NCBI GenBank assembly: GCA_016191335.1
Contig: JACPOW010000037.1
Coordinates: 1 to 45,170, forward strand
Length of the DNA: 45,170 bases
From: Elusimicrobiota bacterium
GTDB lineage: Bacteria > Elusimicrobiota > Elusimicrobia > UBA1565 > UBA9628
Direction: 5' to 3'
The notes below the pieces were generated by a model. The model saw nothing but the letters and a program-made list of their open reading frames with translations, was not told the DNA's origin and searched no databases. This document shows positions 33,701-39,637 of this stretch, piece after piece (position 1 is the stretch's first letter; the number at the start of each line of letters is the position of its first letter). The position numbers and the translations under genes are program-made.

Positions 33701-33753
33701 CGCCGGAGATGACGGCGCACTCGGACGGGATGATCCTGAAAGTCCGCCCTTAG
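27784..33753 (+). CDS. Bacterial alpha-2-macroglobulin with thioester motif
   Basis: A 1989-residue exported protein. The signal peptide is FLLVLSILAAAAIPARA. Macroglobulin-like beta domains run through the first ~1150 residues, including YLESDRPIYRPGQTVRVKTTV (MG signature) and a Trp cluster (PWFCWWWRWQW). A Met/Ala-rich, flexible stretch at ~1170-1236 sits where the bait region belongs, just before FSETAYFEPHL (1238 onward). The thioester tetrad CTEQ is intact at 1462-1465, in PYECTEQLL, followed by the alpha-helical TED domain and a C-terminal receptor-binding-like beta domain. It would trap attacking proteases in the periplasm. No lipobox is present, so unlike many homologues it is probably not lipid-anchored, and no penicillin-binding-protein partner gene (pbpC) is adjacent. 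Confidence 0.9.
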   Translation: MKRFLLVLSILAAAAIPARADLSKADGLFEKRLYQEALKEYDAVIKASSGEERLKALYRAAESEALLFRYAEAAQRVFPEKLPQDPAWRGRFLLLRTELAREFLKQYGSASPEDEEEGATDVTKRTKAEWENDLRADYQKLWAVRRALADLPIAGESYFVDLKDADAALAPTLWDLAVLRWTGYLLTEAPSEPGKNPPGLSFLVPDYAGAYAPGAPPAVQAGAVLEESARMGGEGRDAVREGWKIRRLLIPFRHSGLVATVPDYPAARSATVALLRGWMGSFSTPGAKAEAGYEAAAMLNAGGSPAEAVALCKTVEASWPRARSAKAAAKMRAQIEMPMLSVTGRFAPPPGKDILRLSTRNLERVHVFLHIVEPEEIAELSRRRGDDWGALRSPDMELVKSFIAARTPVARYAVDIKAPSPYQQVETQAVPPALTTGIYLAIASNDAKPKPGSSSISAVFVNVTELFLLGSAGPKGPARDFIFDPAEPRERTVAGFHLYALDARTGAPARDARIDAFRRTNWGQVERLSLTTDDAGVAEVPATVSLIYGEGRNFSLDPLARSGASRAYWQSPSYFNVGVPAPIEIYLESDRPIYRPGQTVRVKTTVLRRLPRGYKVYDGASKLTVRLNDANGQELCKAEPKLNAMGSASVSCAIPTGRLLGQYSAQAMLGDFDRNFSGHLSFAVEEYKRPEFEVKVDESTGIWRYGRPVSVGGEAKYYFGGAVPDAPVTYKVTRSVYIPWFCWWWRWQWAGRGPSEVASGQVKTGADGKFSFPFTPQPYDPSAKNAPPSRFTVSVESRDPGGRTITAERSFTAGDKSVLLGIEPPAGFARAGKPHAVGLKLLNLNEKAQDGTGSYTLYRLTQDPPMDGGDAQWGGRFAENTPLEQLYKDVPNGPEAAAGKIRFSKDKPVAAGLPGLTEGAYRLVVRADDPAGGTVEQSVIVLSAGNGKTSLRLPAVSLAEQGTVLRGEKARLLLGSAGLSKLTVVEIWGGPSMLERRVLSGGGVQIIEVPVTDDHKGGFTVRWFGAQDFKIRSGQARVEVPWKDRELFVKLKHDAVMKPGQKVRWSLSVSDRDGKPASGEGAVRVYDRSLEYYAGAAGAWTAGLYPARWNYSPAQGSLFIPYGQQLPVDEGWVKKMMDLYYEAIREPVAPGLRLNRGRVYGPGFGRRLYAPGMKMAAARGAMSEESMDMAGGALSAAAPAAEAPAMRQKANGLDGMKQDKKESAGKPAEPPVAARKDFSETAYFEPHLSVKNGKAFFSFKAPERLTSWKTSAVVLTRDVKRGNVSAESVTRKDLMVRVEMPRFYREGDEGLLQAIVHNETGAPLSGEVTLLVTEDGQDAASKLGLTGTVLPFTAKPHGIAPLSWTVKAPRGMTTFSVRAVARAGALADAEERELPILPSRERLIETAFTVLDGEVRKVLSLPAWAEPDPTREHESVHVQIDPQLALVVLNSLPSLVHYPYECTEQLLDRYVPLAIVNAFYRKYPALAAAAKKIPKRTTITPAWDRSDPRRLTRLMESPWEEASKGRRSGWPIIDMFDPKTVEAELADSLGKLKSYQLGDGSFPWFPGGRSSPYMTLLVLAGFAEAQRYGVTPPADVVSRALAYTNNEIPRHLKPEEGEIALILYAAYTVTSFPKAMPGAEQGWRFAKVWADYADKHTDALTPFGRGYAAYVYWRLGEKTKADLYLARAMDGVRTDPIAGTYWAPEKISWLWYNDTVEKHAFFLRTLLTMKPKDPRIPGMVQWLLFNRKGNEWKSTKASAAAIYSLLDVLKSRGALDKGDSFKIKWGGETETAQVEPFDWLSQPLRWSRSGAEVKETHGKAVIDKTGPGFAFASLTWIYSTDKPPKASGPGMMEVERTYFRRDKNGDGYKLFPLKSGDAVAVGDQIEVRLTVKTRSQFEYVHLKDPRGAGFEGEELRSGWKWDLLSRYEEPRDSLTNFFIDWLPHGEYKLAYRVRPTTPGTYRIGAAVLQSMYAPEMTAHSDGMILKVRP

Positions 33754-33761
33754 GCGCGGCC

Positions 33762-33781
33762 GACTGTTTCCGGAAACAGTC
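33762..33781. terminator. 20-bp perfect palindrome between convergent genes
   Basis: GACTGTTTCC followed by its exact complement, with flanking GCCG/CGGC extending the stem after one bulge. It lies 9 bp after the macroglobulin stop and 10 bp before the end of the convergent MFS gene. There is no T-tract and no loop in the perfect form. It may be a boundary structure or a protein-binding site. Confidence 0.45.
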
Positions 33782-33791
33782 CGGCTCCGGC

Positions 33792-34979
33792 CTAGACCGT
33801 GAGGTGCTCTTCCTCGACCGAGGAGGCCCAGGCGCAGGCGAGGATCGCGGCGCCGAGCGCCGCGAAGGTCCAGGGGAGGGAGATCTTCGTGAGCAGCCCG
33901 ACGACGGGCAGCACGACGATGCCCATGAGCTGACGGCCCATGCCGACGGTGGACAGCACCGTCGCGCGCTGGGCGCTGCCGATGTGCTTGTTCATGTAGT
34001 TCGAGATGAGCACCGAGCGCGACATGCCGAAGGCGGGGATCACGACGAACAGCCCGCACGCCGCCCAGGGGTTCGTCGCGAACGGAAGGGCCAGGAACGC
34101 GAGGCCCGGGATGACCGCGCTCCAGACCAGATAACGGCGCGTCCCGCCGAAAAGGCGCTCGGCGCGCTCCGCATTCCCCATGACCGCGATCTGGGACAGG
34201 GTCATCGCCGCCGTGACGAAGCCGTACGCGGCGACCCCGAGGCCGAGCTCCTTCAGGCGCGGCTGGAACAGCCAGATCGTCATGAAGGACAGCATCCAGA
34301 TCGTGACCGAGTCGAAGGCCAGGGCGCGCAGGGGCTTGTGCGAGGCGAAGTAGCGCACGCCGCGCGTCAGCACCTCGAGGTAGCCGGGCTTGGCGCCCTC
34401 CTCGCCGGTCGGGGGCTCGCGCAAGGTCAGGCTCAGGATCAGGCCGAGGAAAAAGGGAACGAGCATCGCGTAGAGCGTGACCTGCAGGCCCCAGCGGGCG
34501 GCGATCAGGCTGCCGACCGGCGCCGCGAAGGCGATCGAGCCGATGTCGAACGAGGAGAGCAGAGAGAGGGCCTTCTTCGAGCTCCCCTCGTCGCCCGCCG
34601 CCTTGAGGCTGTCATAGACCATCGCCTCGTCGGCCCCGGAGGCGAGCGCGCCCGACGCGGCCCAGATGAACTCGGCGAAGAGGTAGCGCGGCAGGCCCTT
34701 GCCCGTGGCGTAGATCGCGGTCGCGGTCAGCAGGCAGGCGCTCGCGCAGACGACCGAGGCCTTGCGGCCGAACTTGTCGGCGACGGCGCCGGTCGGCACC
34801 TCGAGCAGGAAGATCCAGAGGAAGAACCAGGCCTGGAGCAGGAACATCTGCGGCAAGGTCAGACCGCCCCAGTCGGTGAAGAAAGGGACCAGCACCCCCG
34901 CGAAGAAGTGCATGTGCGTCAAGGCTCGCCAGGCGTACATGCGCCTGACGTTGCCGCGCCAGACCTCGGGCGTCGTCAC
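33792..34979 (-). CDS. Major facilitator superfamily transporter
   Basis: A 395-residue protein with about twelve hydrophobic helices. The loop GAVADKFGRKASVV between helices 2 and 3 is the MFS signature (G-x-x-x-D-x-x-G-R-R/K). The N-terminal phrase RNMYAWRALTHMHFFAGVLVPFF-like arrangement, without an extra domain, and the short central loop (EPPTGEEGAKPGY) fit drug- or metabolite-efflux members; the substrate is not inferable. It starts with GTG at 34979, overlapping the TrmO stop as GTGA, and is the last gene of a minus-strand operon. Coupling to a tRNA-modification gene has no obvious functional meaning. Confidence 0.85.
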   Translation of the reverse strand: MTTPEVWRGNVRRMYAWRALTHMHFFAGVLVPFFTDWGGLTLPQMFLLQAWFFLWIFLLEVPTGAVADKFGRKASVVCASACLLTATAIYATGKGLPRYLFAEFIWAASGALASGADEAMVYDSLKAAGDEGSSKKALSLLSSFDIGSIAFAAPVGSLIAARWGLQVTLYAMLVPFFLGLILSLTLREPPTGEEGAKPGYLEVLTRGVRYFASHKPLRALAFDSVTIWMLSFMTIWLFQPRLKELGLGVAAYGFVTAAMTLSQIAVMGNAERAERLFGGTRRYLVWSAVIPGLAFLALPFATNPWAACGLFVVIPAFGMSRSVLISNYMNKHIGSAQRATVLSTVGMGRQLMGIVVLPVVGLLTKISLPWTFAALGAAILACAWASSVEEEHLTV

Positions 34980-35731
34980 GCGAGGTTGACCTTGGAGGGA
35001 GAAACGCGTCGTTCCTTCTTATGCATCTTCGTGCCGGTTATGAGCCGAAGCACCGTGGCGACGCCGTCGCGAACGGAAAAGTGGCAGTCGAAATCGTGAA
35101 AAAAGAAACCAAGCTCCAATCCATCCTTCATTTGCGATCTGTCCCGCGGGTTCCTCAAATCTTGGCTCAGAATGTCCGTCAGAACAGCACTCAATCCGTT
35201 GACGTTCAATCTTTTCTCCGCCGCCTTGATGTCGTTCTTCGCGGCGGCGGACATTTCAACCCTCAAGCTCGGGAACGGGGCGTCCTTCACCCAGCCCGGG
35301 TCCGCGCCCGGCACCGAGTCCCACTCCGGGATGTACGGCTTCACGTCGAGTATCGGCGTCCCGTCCACGAGGTCGATCCCCGCGAGATGGATCGTCGCTC
35401 CCTCGATCCGCACGAGCCGGGCCAACGAGAGCCCTATCGGGCTCGGCCTATGCGGCGACCTCGACGCGAACAGCCCCACGCTCTCGCCCTTCAAGCGCGG
35501 CGGATGTATCTTCGGCCTCACCGTCTTGTTCGTGTTGAGGTGGAAGTAGGAGATCAGCCAGACGTGGCTGAACCGCTCGAGCCCCGCGAGCGAGTGCTCG
35601 GGCAGGAACTCCTTCGCGATGGTGAGCGTCGCGGTCGCCCCCGGCACGAGCAGCGGCTGGCGCGGCGTGCCGAACTTCTCGCGGAAGCAGGAGCGCAGCT
35701 TGCCGATGACGCGCAGGGGCTGGGCGGTCAT
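34976..35731 (-). CDS. trmO: TrmO/TsaA-family tRNA N6-threonylcarbamoyladenosine methyltransferase
   Basis: A 251-residue protein of the TsaA/TrmO family, which methylates N6-threonylcarbamoyladenosine at position 37 of certain tRNAs. The family signature RSPHRPSPIGLSLARL is at 91-106, preceded by FSHVWLISYFHLN and followed by GIDLVDGTPILDVKPYIP, all diagnostic of the SAM-binding barrel. The start ATG at 35731 is selected because the family begins just before the VIGKLRSCFREKFGTPRQ segment; longer upstream frames are antisense shadow. The last third of the gene has noticeably lower G+C than its neighbours. It overlaps the transporter start by 4 bp. Confidence 0.9.
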   Translation of the reverse strand: MTAQPLRVIGKLRSCFREKFGTPRQPLLVPGATATLTIAKEFLPEHSLAGLERFSHVWLISYFHLNTNKTVRPKIHPPRLKGESVGLFASRSPHRPSPIGLSLARLVRIEGATIHLAGIDLVDGTPILDVKPYIPEWDSVPGADPGWVKDAPFPSLRVEMSAAAKNDIKAAEKRLNVNGLSAVLTDILSQDLRNPRDRSQMKDGLELGFFFHDFDCHFSVRDGVATVLRLITGTKMHKKERRVSPSKVNLA

Positions 35732-35739
35732 GGGACGGC

Positions 35740-36063
35740 TTACGAGTCGACCTGTTCGAGGAGCTCGGCCTTGTCGTTGAAGACGAGGAAGGCCGCCTTC
35801 TCGCCGGCGGCGACGGCGGCTTCCTTGCCGGCGTACGCGGCCTCCACGGCCTCGGGCTGCTTCTCGAAGTCGCCGAGCCAGCGCAGCAGGCCGCCCTGGT
35901 CGCGGCGCGCCGCGCGGAACCACTTCGGCTCGATCGGGCGCTCGGCGTACAGCGCGGCGACCTCGGGGGGGACGACGAGGGGGCTGGCCTTCTTCAGCCA
36001 GAACACGATGAGGCAGCCGAGACCGATGGGCACGCCGACCCAGTAGATGAGGGGGAAGAACAT
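35740..36063 (-). CDS. Small single-pass membrane protein, function unknown
   Basis: A 107-residue protein. Residues 3-22 form one hydrophobic helix (FPLIYWVGVPIGLGCLIVFW), and the rest is a charged cytoplasmic or periplasmic helical tail (EPKWFRAARRDQGGLLRWLGDFEKQ). No family recognised. It sits 12 bp after the HExxH protein gene and 8 bp before trmO in the same orientation, so it is part of that operon. Codon usage matches the neighbours, which supports it as a real gene. Confidence 0.7.
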   Translation of the reverse strand: MFFPLIYWVGVPIGLGCLIVFWLKKASPLVVPPEVAALYAERPIEPKWFRAARRDQGGLLRWLGDFEKQPEAVEAAYAGKEAAVAAGEKAAFLVFNDKAELLEQVDS

Positions 36064-36075
36064 AGGTTTATCGGG

Positions 36076-37644
36076 TCAGCGAGAGGCGACGAGGGGGGCG
36101 GGCTCGGGGAGCCCCGCTTCCTTGGCCGCGGCCTTCGCCTTGTCCATGTACATTTTAGCCGATGCGGGGGTGTGAGCGCGAGCCGCCAGCACCTGATAGA
36201 TGTGGACCCGGAAGGAGGGCCAGCGCGCGCGCTGCCCGGCGAGGAAGGCGTCGAAGTAGGGGTTCGGGACGGAGACGTTCTTCTCGTACATCGCGGCGAC
36301 GGACTTCAGGAAGCCGTCGAGGTCCGCGGCGGCGTCGGGGACCATCCACTGGTCGTGGCCGTTGTTGCGCGCGGCGGGGTCGCGCTCGAGCTCGGCCAGG
36401 CGGTACAGCATCTCCCGGAAGAAGGCCTCCTGCTCGGCCTCGAAGGTGTTCTTGAAGTAGCCCGGGGTCCACGGCGGGCGGCGTCCCTGGACGGCGTGGG
36501 TGAGCTCGTGGAGGACGGTGGAGCTCATCTCCCGGACCAATTGCCGCTGCAGGGCCGGGTCCTTGAGGAACTGCTCGACGGTCCAGCCCCGGCTCGTGAC
36601 CTCGCCCTCGCTGAGGTAGACGCCGTCGAAGAGGTTCTCGTGCTGGCCGTAGGAATCGTCCTGGCGGGAGATGAAGAACGGGGGCAGGCGGAGGACGCCG
36701 CCGCGGTCGCGCAGCTTGTCGAGGACCTCGCGGCCGACGGGATTGGGAGCGAGGACCTTGACCACCTCTTCCTCGACGGCGCCGCCGGAGATCCAGCGCG
36801 CGCGGTCCCGCTGTGCGACGGGATCGTGCCTTTCGGTATAGGCGTTGACGCGCTCCACGACCGGGCCGGTCGCCTGATAAGGGGCGACGGCGGCGCCGAT
36901 GCCGAGGACGATGCCGAGGGCGACGACGGCGAGCCTGGCGCGGCGGCTGGGCGGGGGCTTGGCCGCGGTCTGCGGCGCCCGCTTCAGCTTGCGCCAGACC
37001 GCAAGGACGAGGGCGACGGGCAGGATGACCGCGAGCATGAGCGCGTCGGCGGCGACCGCGGCGTAGGCGATCTTCATCGCGGGAGCCGCGCCCCACAGCG
37101 CGGGGACGGTGACGGCCGCCATCGTGGTGATGAGCATCGCCTTGCCGAACGCGTTCTGGAGAGGGTTCTTGTTCCGTCCATCCTTGTAGCGCTGCAGCAA
37201 GTTGCGGCGGGGCTGGGCGGCGGCCTCGGGCTGGACGGGAGGCTCGACGGAGGCGGCGGCGGAGCGCGGGAGCGAGCCGTCGAAGAGCGCGCCCATCCGG
37301 GGCGCTGTCTCCGGAAGCGCCGCGACGCGCAGGGTCTCGAGCGGCGCCGCGGGCCGCGCCGGCGAAAGCAGGGGCGCCGCGGGGATGGCCGAGGCGGGGC
37401 GCGCCGGGAGCGCCGCCGGGACCGGGGACGGAGCGAGCGGCGCGTAGGCGGCCGGCGTCAGCGAGGCGCCGAGCGCCGGGGCGAGCGCGAGGGAGCCGGC
37501 GGCGGGGGCGACGAGGCCGGCGGGGACGGGGACCGGCGCCGCGGCGGACGGCAGAGAGGCCCGGCCGAGCGCGGTCTGGGCCTGGGCGGGGACGGAGCCC
37601 AGGCCGAGGATCAGCGCGAGAACGGACGACAGCAGCCGCTTCAT
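36076..37644 (-). CDS. Exported membrane metalloprotease-like protein with HExxH and Ala/Pro-rich leader
   Basis: A 522-residue protein. It has a signal peptide (LLSSVLALILGLGSVPAQAQ), an Ala/Pro-rich linker to about residue 115, then RMGALFDGSLPRSAA (FDGS at 121-124). Two or three hydrophobic helices follow (AMLITTMAAVTVPALWGAAPA; AVAADALMLAVILPVALVLAVW; LAVVALGIVLGIGAAVAP). The C-terminal domain holds HELTH (379-383) in VLHELTHAVQGR, with a downstream acidic run FEAEQEAFF (E402-E406) that could supply the third zinc ligand. It is likely a zinc peptidase facing the periplasm; family unassigned. The ATG is 6 nt after TATCCT (37651-37656, minus strand). It shares its leader style with two other proteins in the window. 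Confidence 0.72.
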   Translation of the reverse strand: MKRLLSSVLALILGLGSVPAQAQTALGRASLPSAAAPVPVPAGLVAPAAGSLALAPALGASLTPAAYAPLAPSPVPAALPARPASAIPAAPLLSPARPAAPLETLRVAALPETAPRMGALFDGSLPRSAAASVEPPVQPEAAAQPRRNLLQRYKDGRNKNPLQNAFGKAMLITTMAAVTVPALWGAAPAMKIAYAAVAADALMLAVILPVALVLAVWRKLKRAPQTAAKPPPSRRARLAVVALGIVLGIGAAVAPYQATGPVVERVNAYTERHDPVAQRDRARWISGGAVEEEVVKVLAPNPVGREVLDKLRDRGGVLRLPPFFISRQDDSYGQHENLFDGVYLSEGEVTSRGWTVEQFLKDPALQRQLVREMSSTVLHELTHAVQGRRPPWTPGYFKNTFEAEQEAFFREMLYRLAELERDPAARNNGHDQWMVPDAAADLDGFLKSVAAMYEKNVSVPNPYFDAFLAGQRARWPSFRVHIYQVLAARAHTPASAKMYMDKAKAAAKEAGLPEPAPLVASR

Positions 37645-37714
37645 ACAGGGAGGATAGCGGCTTACGGGGGCGCGGCGGCGGGGCAGGGGGGACTAGGCGG
37701 GGCCGGGAGAAGGC

Positions 37715-39568
37715 CTAACGCTTTTCGGGACTTTCGGCCCGAAGCAGGCGCCGGAACAGCGCCTCGTACACGTCGAGGGAGATCTCCCAGGACGAGTCCT
37801 TGCTCATCGCGGCGCGGCGCGCCAGCGGGAGGGCCCCCGGATGATGGTAGCCGGAGACGGCGTCGGCGATCGCGCGCGACAGGGAGATCGAGGCGACGGC
37901 GCGGATGATCAGGCCGTCGCCGTGGATGGGGTCGTCGCGCAGGTCCCGGACGGTGTCGGCCAGGCCGCCGACTTTCGTGACGATGGGCAAGGTCCCGTAG
38001 CGCTGGGCGATGAGCTGCGACAGGCCGCAGGGCTCGAAGCGCGAAGGCATGAGCAGGAAGTCCGCCGCGGCGAAGCCCATGCGCACGAACTTCTCGTCGA
38101 ACGGATACGAGGCGATCGAGCCGGGGAAGGCGAGGACGAGCGCGGCGCGCAGGGCCTCGGTCTGGGCGTCGCCGGCGCCCATGATCAGGAGCTGGCCGCC
38201 GAGGCGCACGACGTCGCGCGCGGAGTCGAAGATCATGTCGACGCCCTTCTGGTGGGCGAGGCGCGAGGCGACGAGGAAGAGCGGAGCGTCGGGCTTCGGG
38301 TCGAGGCCGAGCTTGGCCTGGATCGCGGCCTTGTTCGCGGCCTTGCCCTCGGCGACGCCGTCGATGTCGTAGTGGTGGATGACGTCGGGGTCGGTCGCGG
38401 GGTCGTACAGCGCGGGGTCGATGCCGTTGATGATGCCGTGCACGCCGTCGGGGCGCGCGCGCAGCGGCTTCTCGAGGCCCATGGCGAACAGAAGGTTCTC
38501 GATGATCTCCCTGGCGTAGGTGGGGCTGACGGTCGTCACCGCGTCGGCGTTGGCGATGCCGGACTTCATGAAATTGGCGCCGCCGCGGTGCTCGAGGTCC
38601 GCGTCGTCGAAGCCGAGCTTGCCCGCCGTCGCGAGCGCGAAGGCGCCCTGGAAGGCGATGTTGTGGATGGTCAGGGTGGTCTTCGTGCCCGCGAAGAACG
38701 CGTCGTCCTTGTAGACGGTCTTCAGGAAGGTCGGGATCAGGGCCGCGTGCCAGTCGTGGGCGGAGATGACGTCGGGCTTGATGTCGAGCACTTTCATCAC
38801 CTCGAGCGAGGCGCGCGCGTAGAAGCCGAAGCGCTCGTCCGCGTCGTCGATGCCGGCCGCCTCGTAGGCCGACAGGCCGAGGGCCTCGTGCTTGGCGGCG
38901 TACGGCCCGCCCTTGCGCTCGTAGAACCCGGGATGCTCGAGGAGCACGACGCGCACGCCGTCGCGCCGCCCGACGAGGACGTTCGCCGTCTCGACGCGGC
39001 CGCCGATCGGCACCGACACCGTGCCCATCTTCTCGAGCTCGACGCCGGCCGTCTTGAGGTCTCGGTACTTGGGAAGCACCATGGTCACGTCGTGGCCGCG
39101 CGCGGCGAGGCCGCGCGACACGGCGTCCACCACGTCGGCCAAGCCGCCGGTCTTGATGAAGGGCACGGCCTCGGAGCCGGCGATGAGGACCTTGAGCGCG
39201 CCGTCGAACATGGCGCCCGAGGCGCTCTTGCGGTCCTCGGCGGCGACCGGCGCGGACGGCTTCTCCGGCGTCGCGGGGACGGCGGTCTTGAGGGCGGTCA
39301 GCGCGGCGGGAACGGCTTGGACGGCGGCCGGAACGGCGGCCGGGATGACGGGAACGACGGAGGGAGCGGGCGTGACGGCGCTCAACGCCGAAGGCGTCGG
39401 CAGCGAGGCGCTCAGCGGCAAAGAGACATCGTTCAACGACGGCGACGTCAATGAAAAAACGCCGGAATTACCGATGGAAATCCGCGGAACGGCGGAGGCC
39501 GCGCTGCCCCGCACCTGGGCGAAGGAAGGCGCCGGAACGAGCAGGAAAGCGAGCAGCAGCCTCATCAT
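37715..39568 (-). CDS. Glycogen/starch synthase (GT5) with signal peptide and Ala/Pro-rich leader
   Basis: A ~617-residue protein. From about residue 125 it is a full-length GlgA-type GT5 enzyme: VLIAGSEAVPFIKTGGLADVV (K139 in KTGGL binds ADP-glucose), SAHDWHAALIP, TIHNIAFQG, INGIDPALYDP, VASRLAHQKGVD and the C-terminal MPSRFEPCGLSQLIA with its catalytic Glu. In front of this sits MRLLLAFLLVPAPSFAQ, a convincing Sec signal peptide, and ~100 residues of Ala/Pro-rich linker containing SALSAVTPA (60-68) and FDGA (121-124). Known GlgA proteins are cytoplasmic and start directly at the KVL strand. The ATGATG at 39565-39568 is chosen because it lies 7 nt after TATAAT; an ATG at 39577 overlaps that hexamer. 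Confidence 0.85.
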   Translation of the reverse strand: MMRLLLAFLLVPAPSFAQVRGSAASAVPRISIGNSGVFSLTSPSLNDVSLPLSASLPTPSALSAVTPAPSVVPVIPAAVPAAVQAVPAALTALKTAVPATPEKPSAPVAAEDRKSASGAMFDGALKVLIAGSEAVPFIKTGGLADVVDAVSRGLAARGHDVTMVLPKYRDLKTAGVELEKMGTVSVPIGGRVETANVLVGRRDGVRVVLLEHPGFYERKGGPYAAKHEALGLSAYEAAGIDDADERFGFYARASLEVMKVLDIKPDVISAHDWHAALIPTFLKTVYKDDAFFAGTKTTLTIHNIAFQGAFALATAGKLGFDDADLEHRGGANFMKSGIANADAVTTVSPTYAREIIENLLFAMGLEKPLRARPDGVHGIINGIDPALYDPATDPDVIHHYDIDGVAEGKAANKAAIQAKLGLDPKPDAPLFLVASRLAHQKGVDMIFDSARDVVRLGGQLLIMGAGDAQTEALRAALVLAFPGSIASYPFDEKFVRMGFAAADFLLMPSRFEPCGLSQLIAQRYGTLPIVTKVGGLADTVRDLRDDPIHGDGLIIRAVASISLSRAIADAVSGYHHPGALPLARRAAMSKDSSWEISLDVYEALFRRLLRAESPEKR

Positions 39569-39575
39569 CCCTTCC

Positions 39576-39581
39576 ATTATA
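39576..39581 (-). promoter_or_regulatory. -10 element (TATAAT) of the exported glycogen synthase gene
   Basis: Consensus TATAAT on the minus strand, with 7 nt (GGAAGGG) between it and the ATG at 39568. A start of transcription at the normal distance would fall on the start codon itself. Confidence 0.6.
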
Positions 39582-39637
39582 GACGGGGACGCCCGTCGGG
39601 GTAAGAGCCCTAAGGCCCATCCGTCAGGCCGGAGGGC

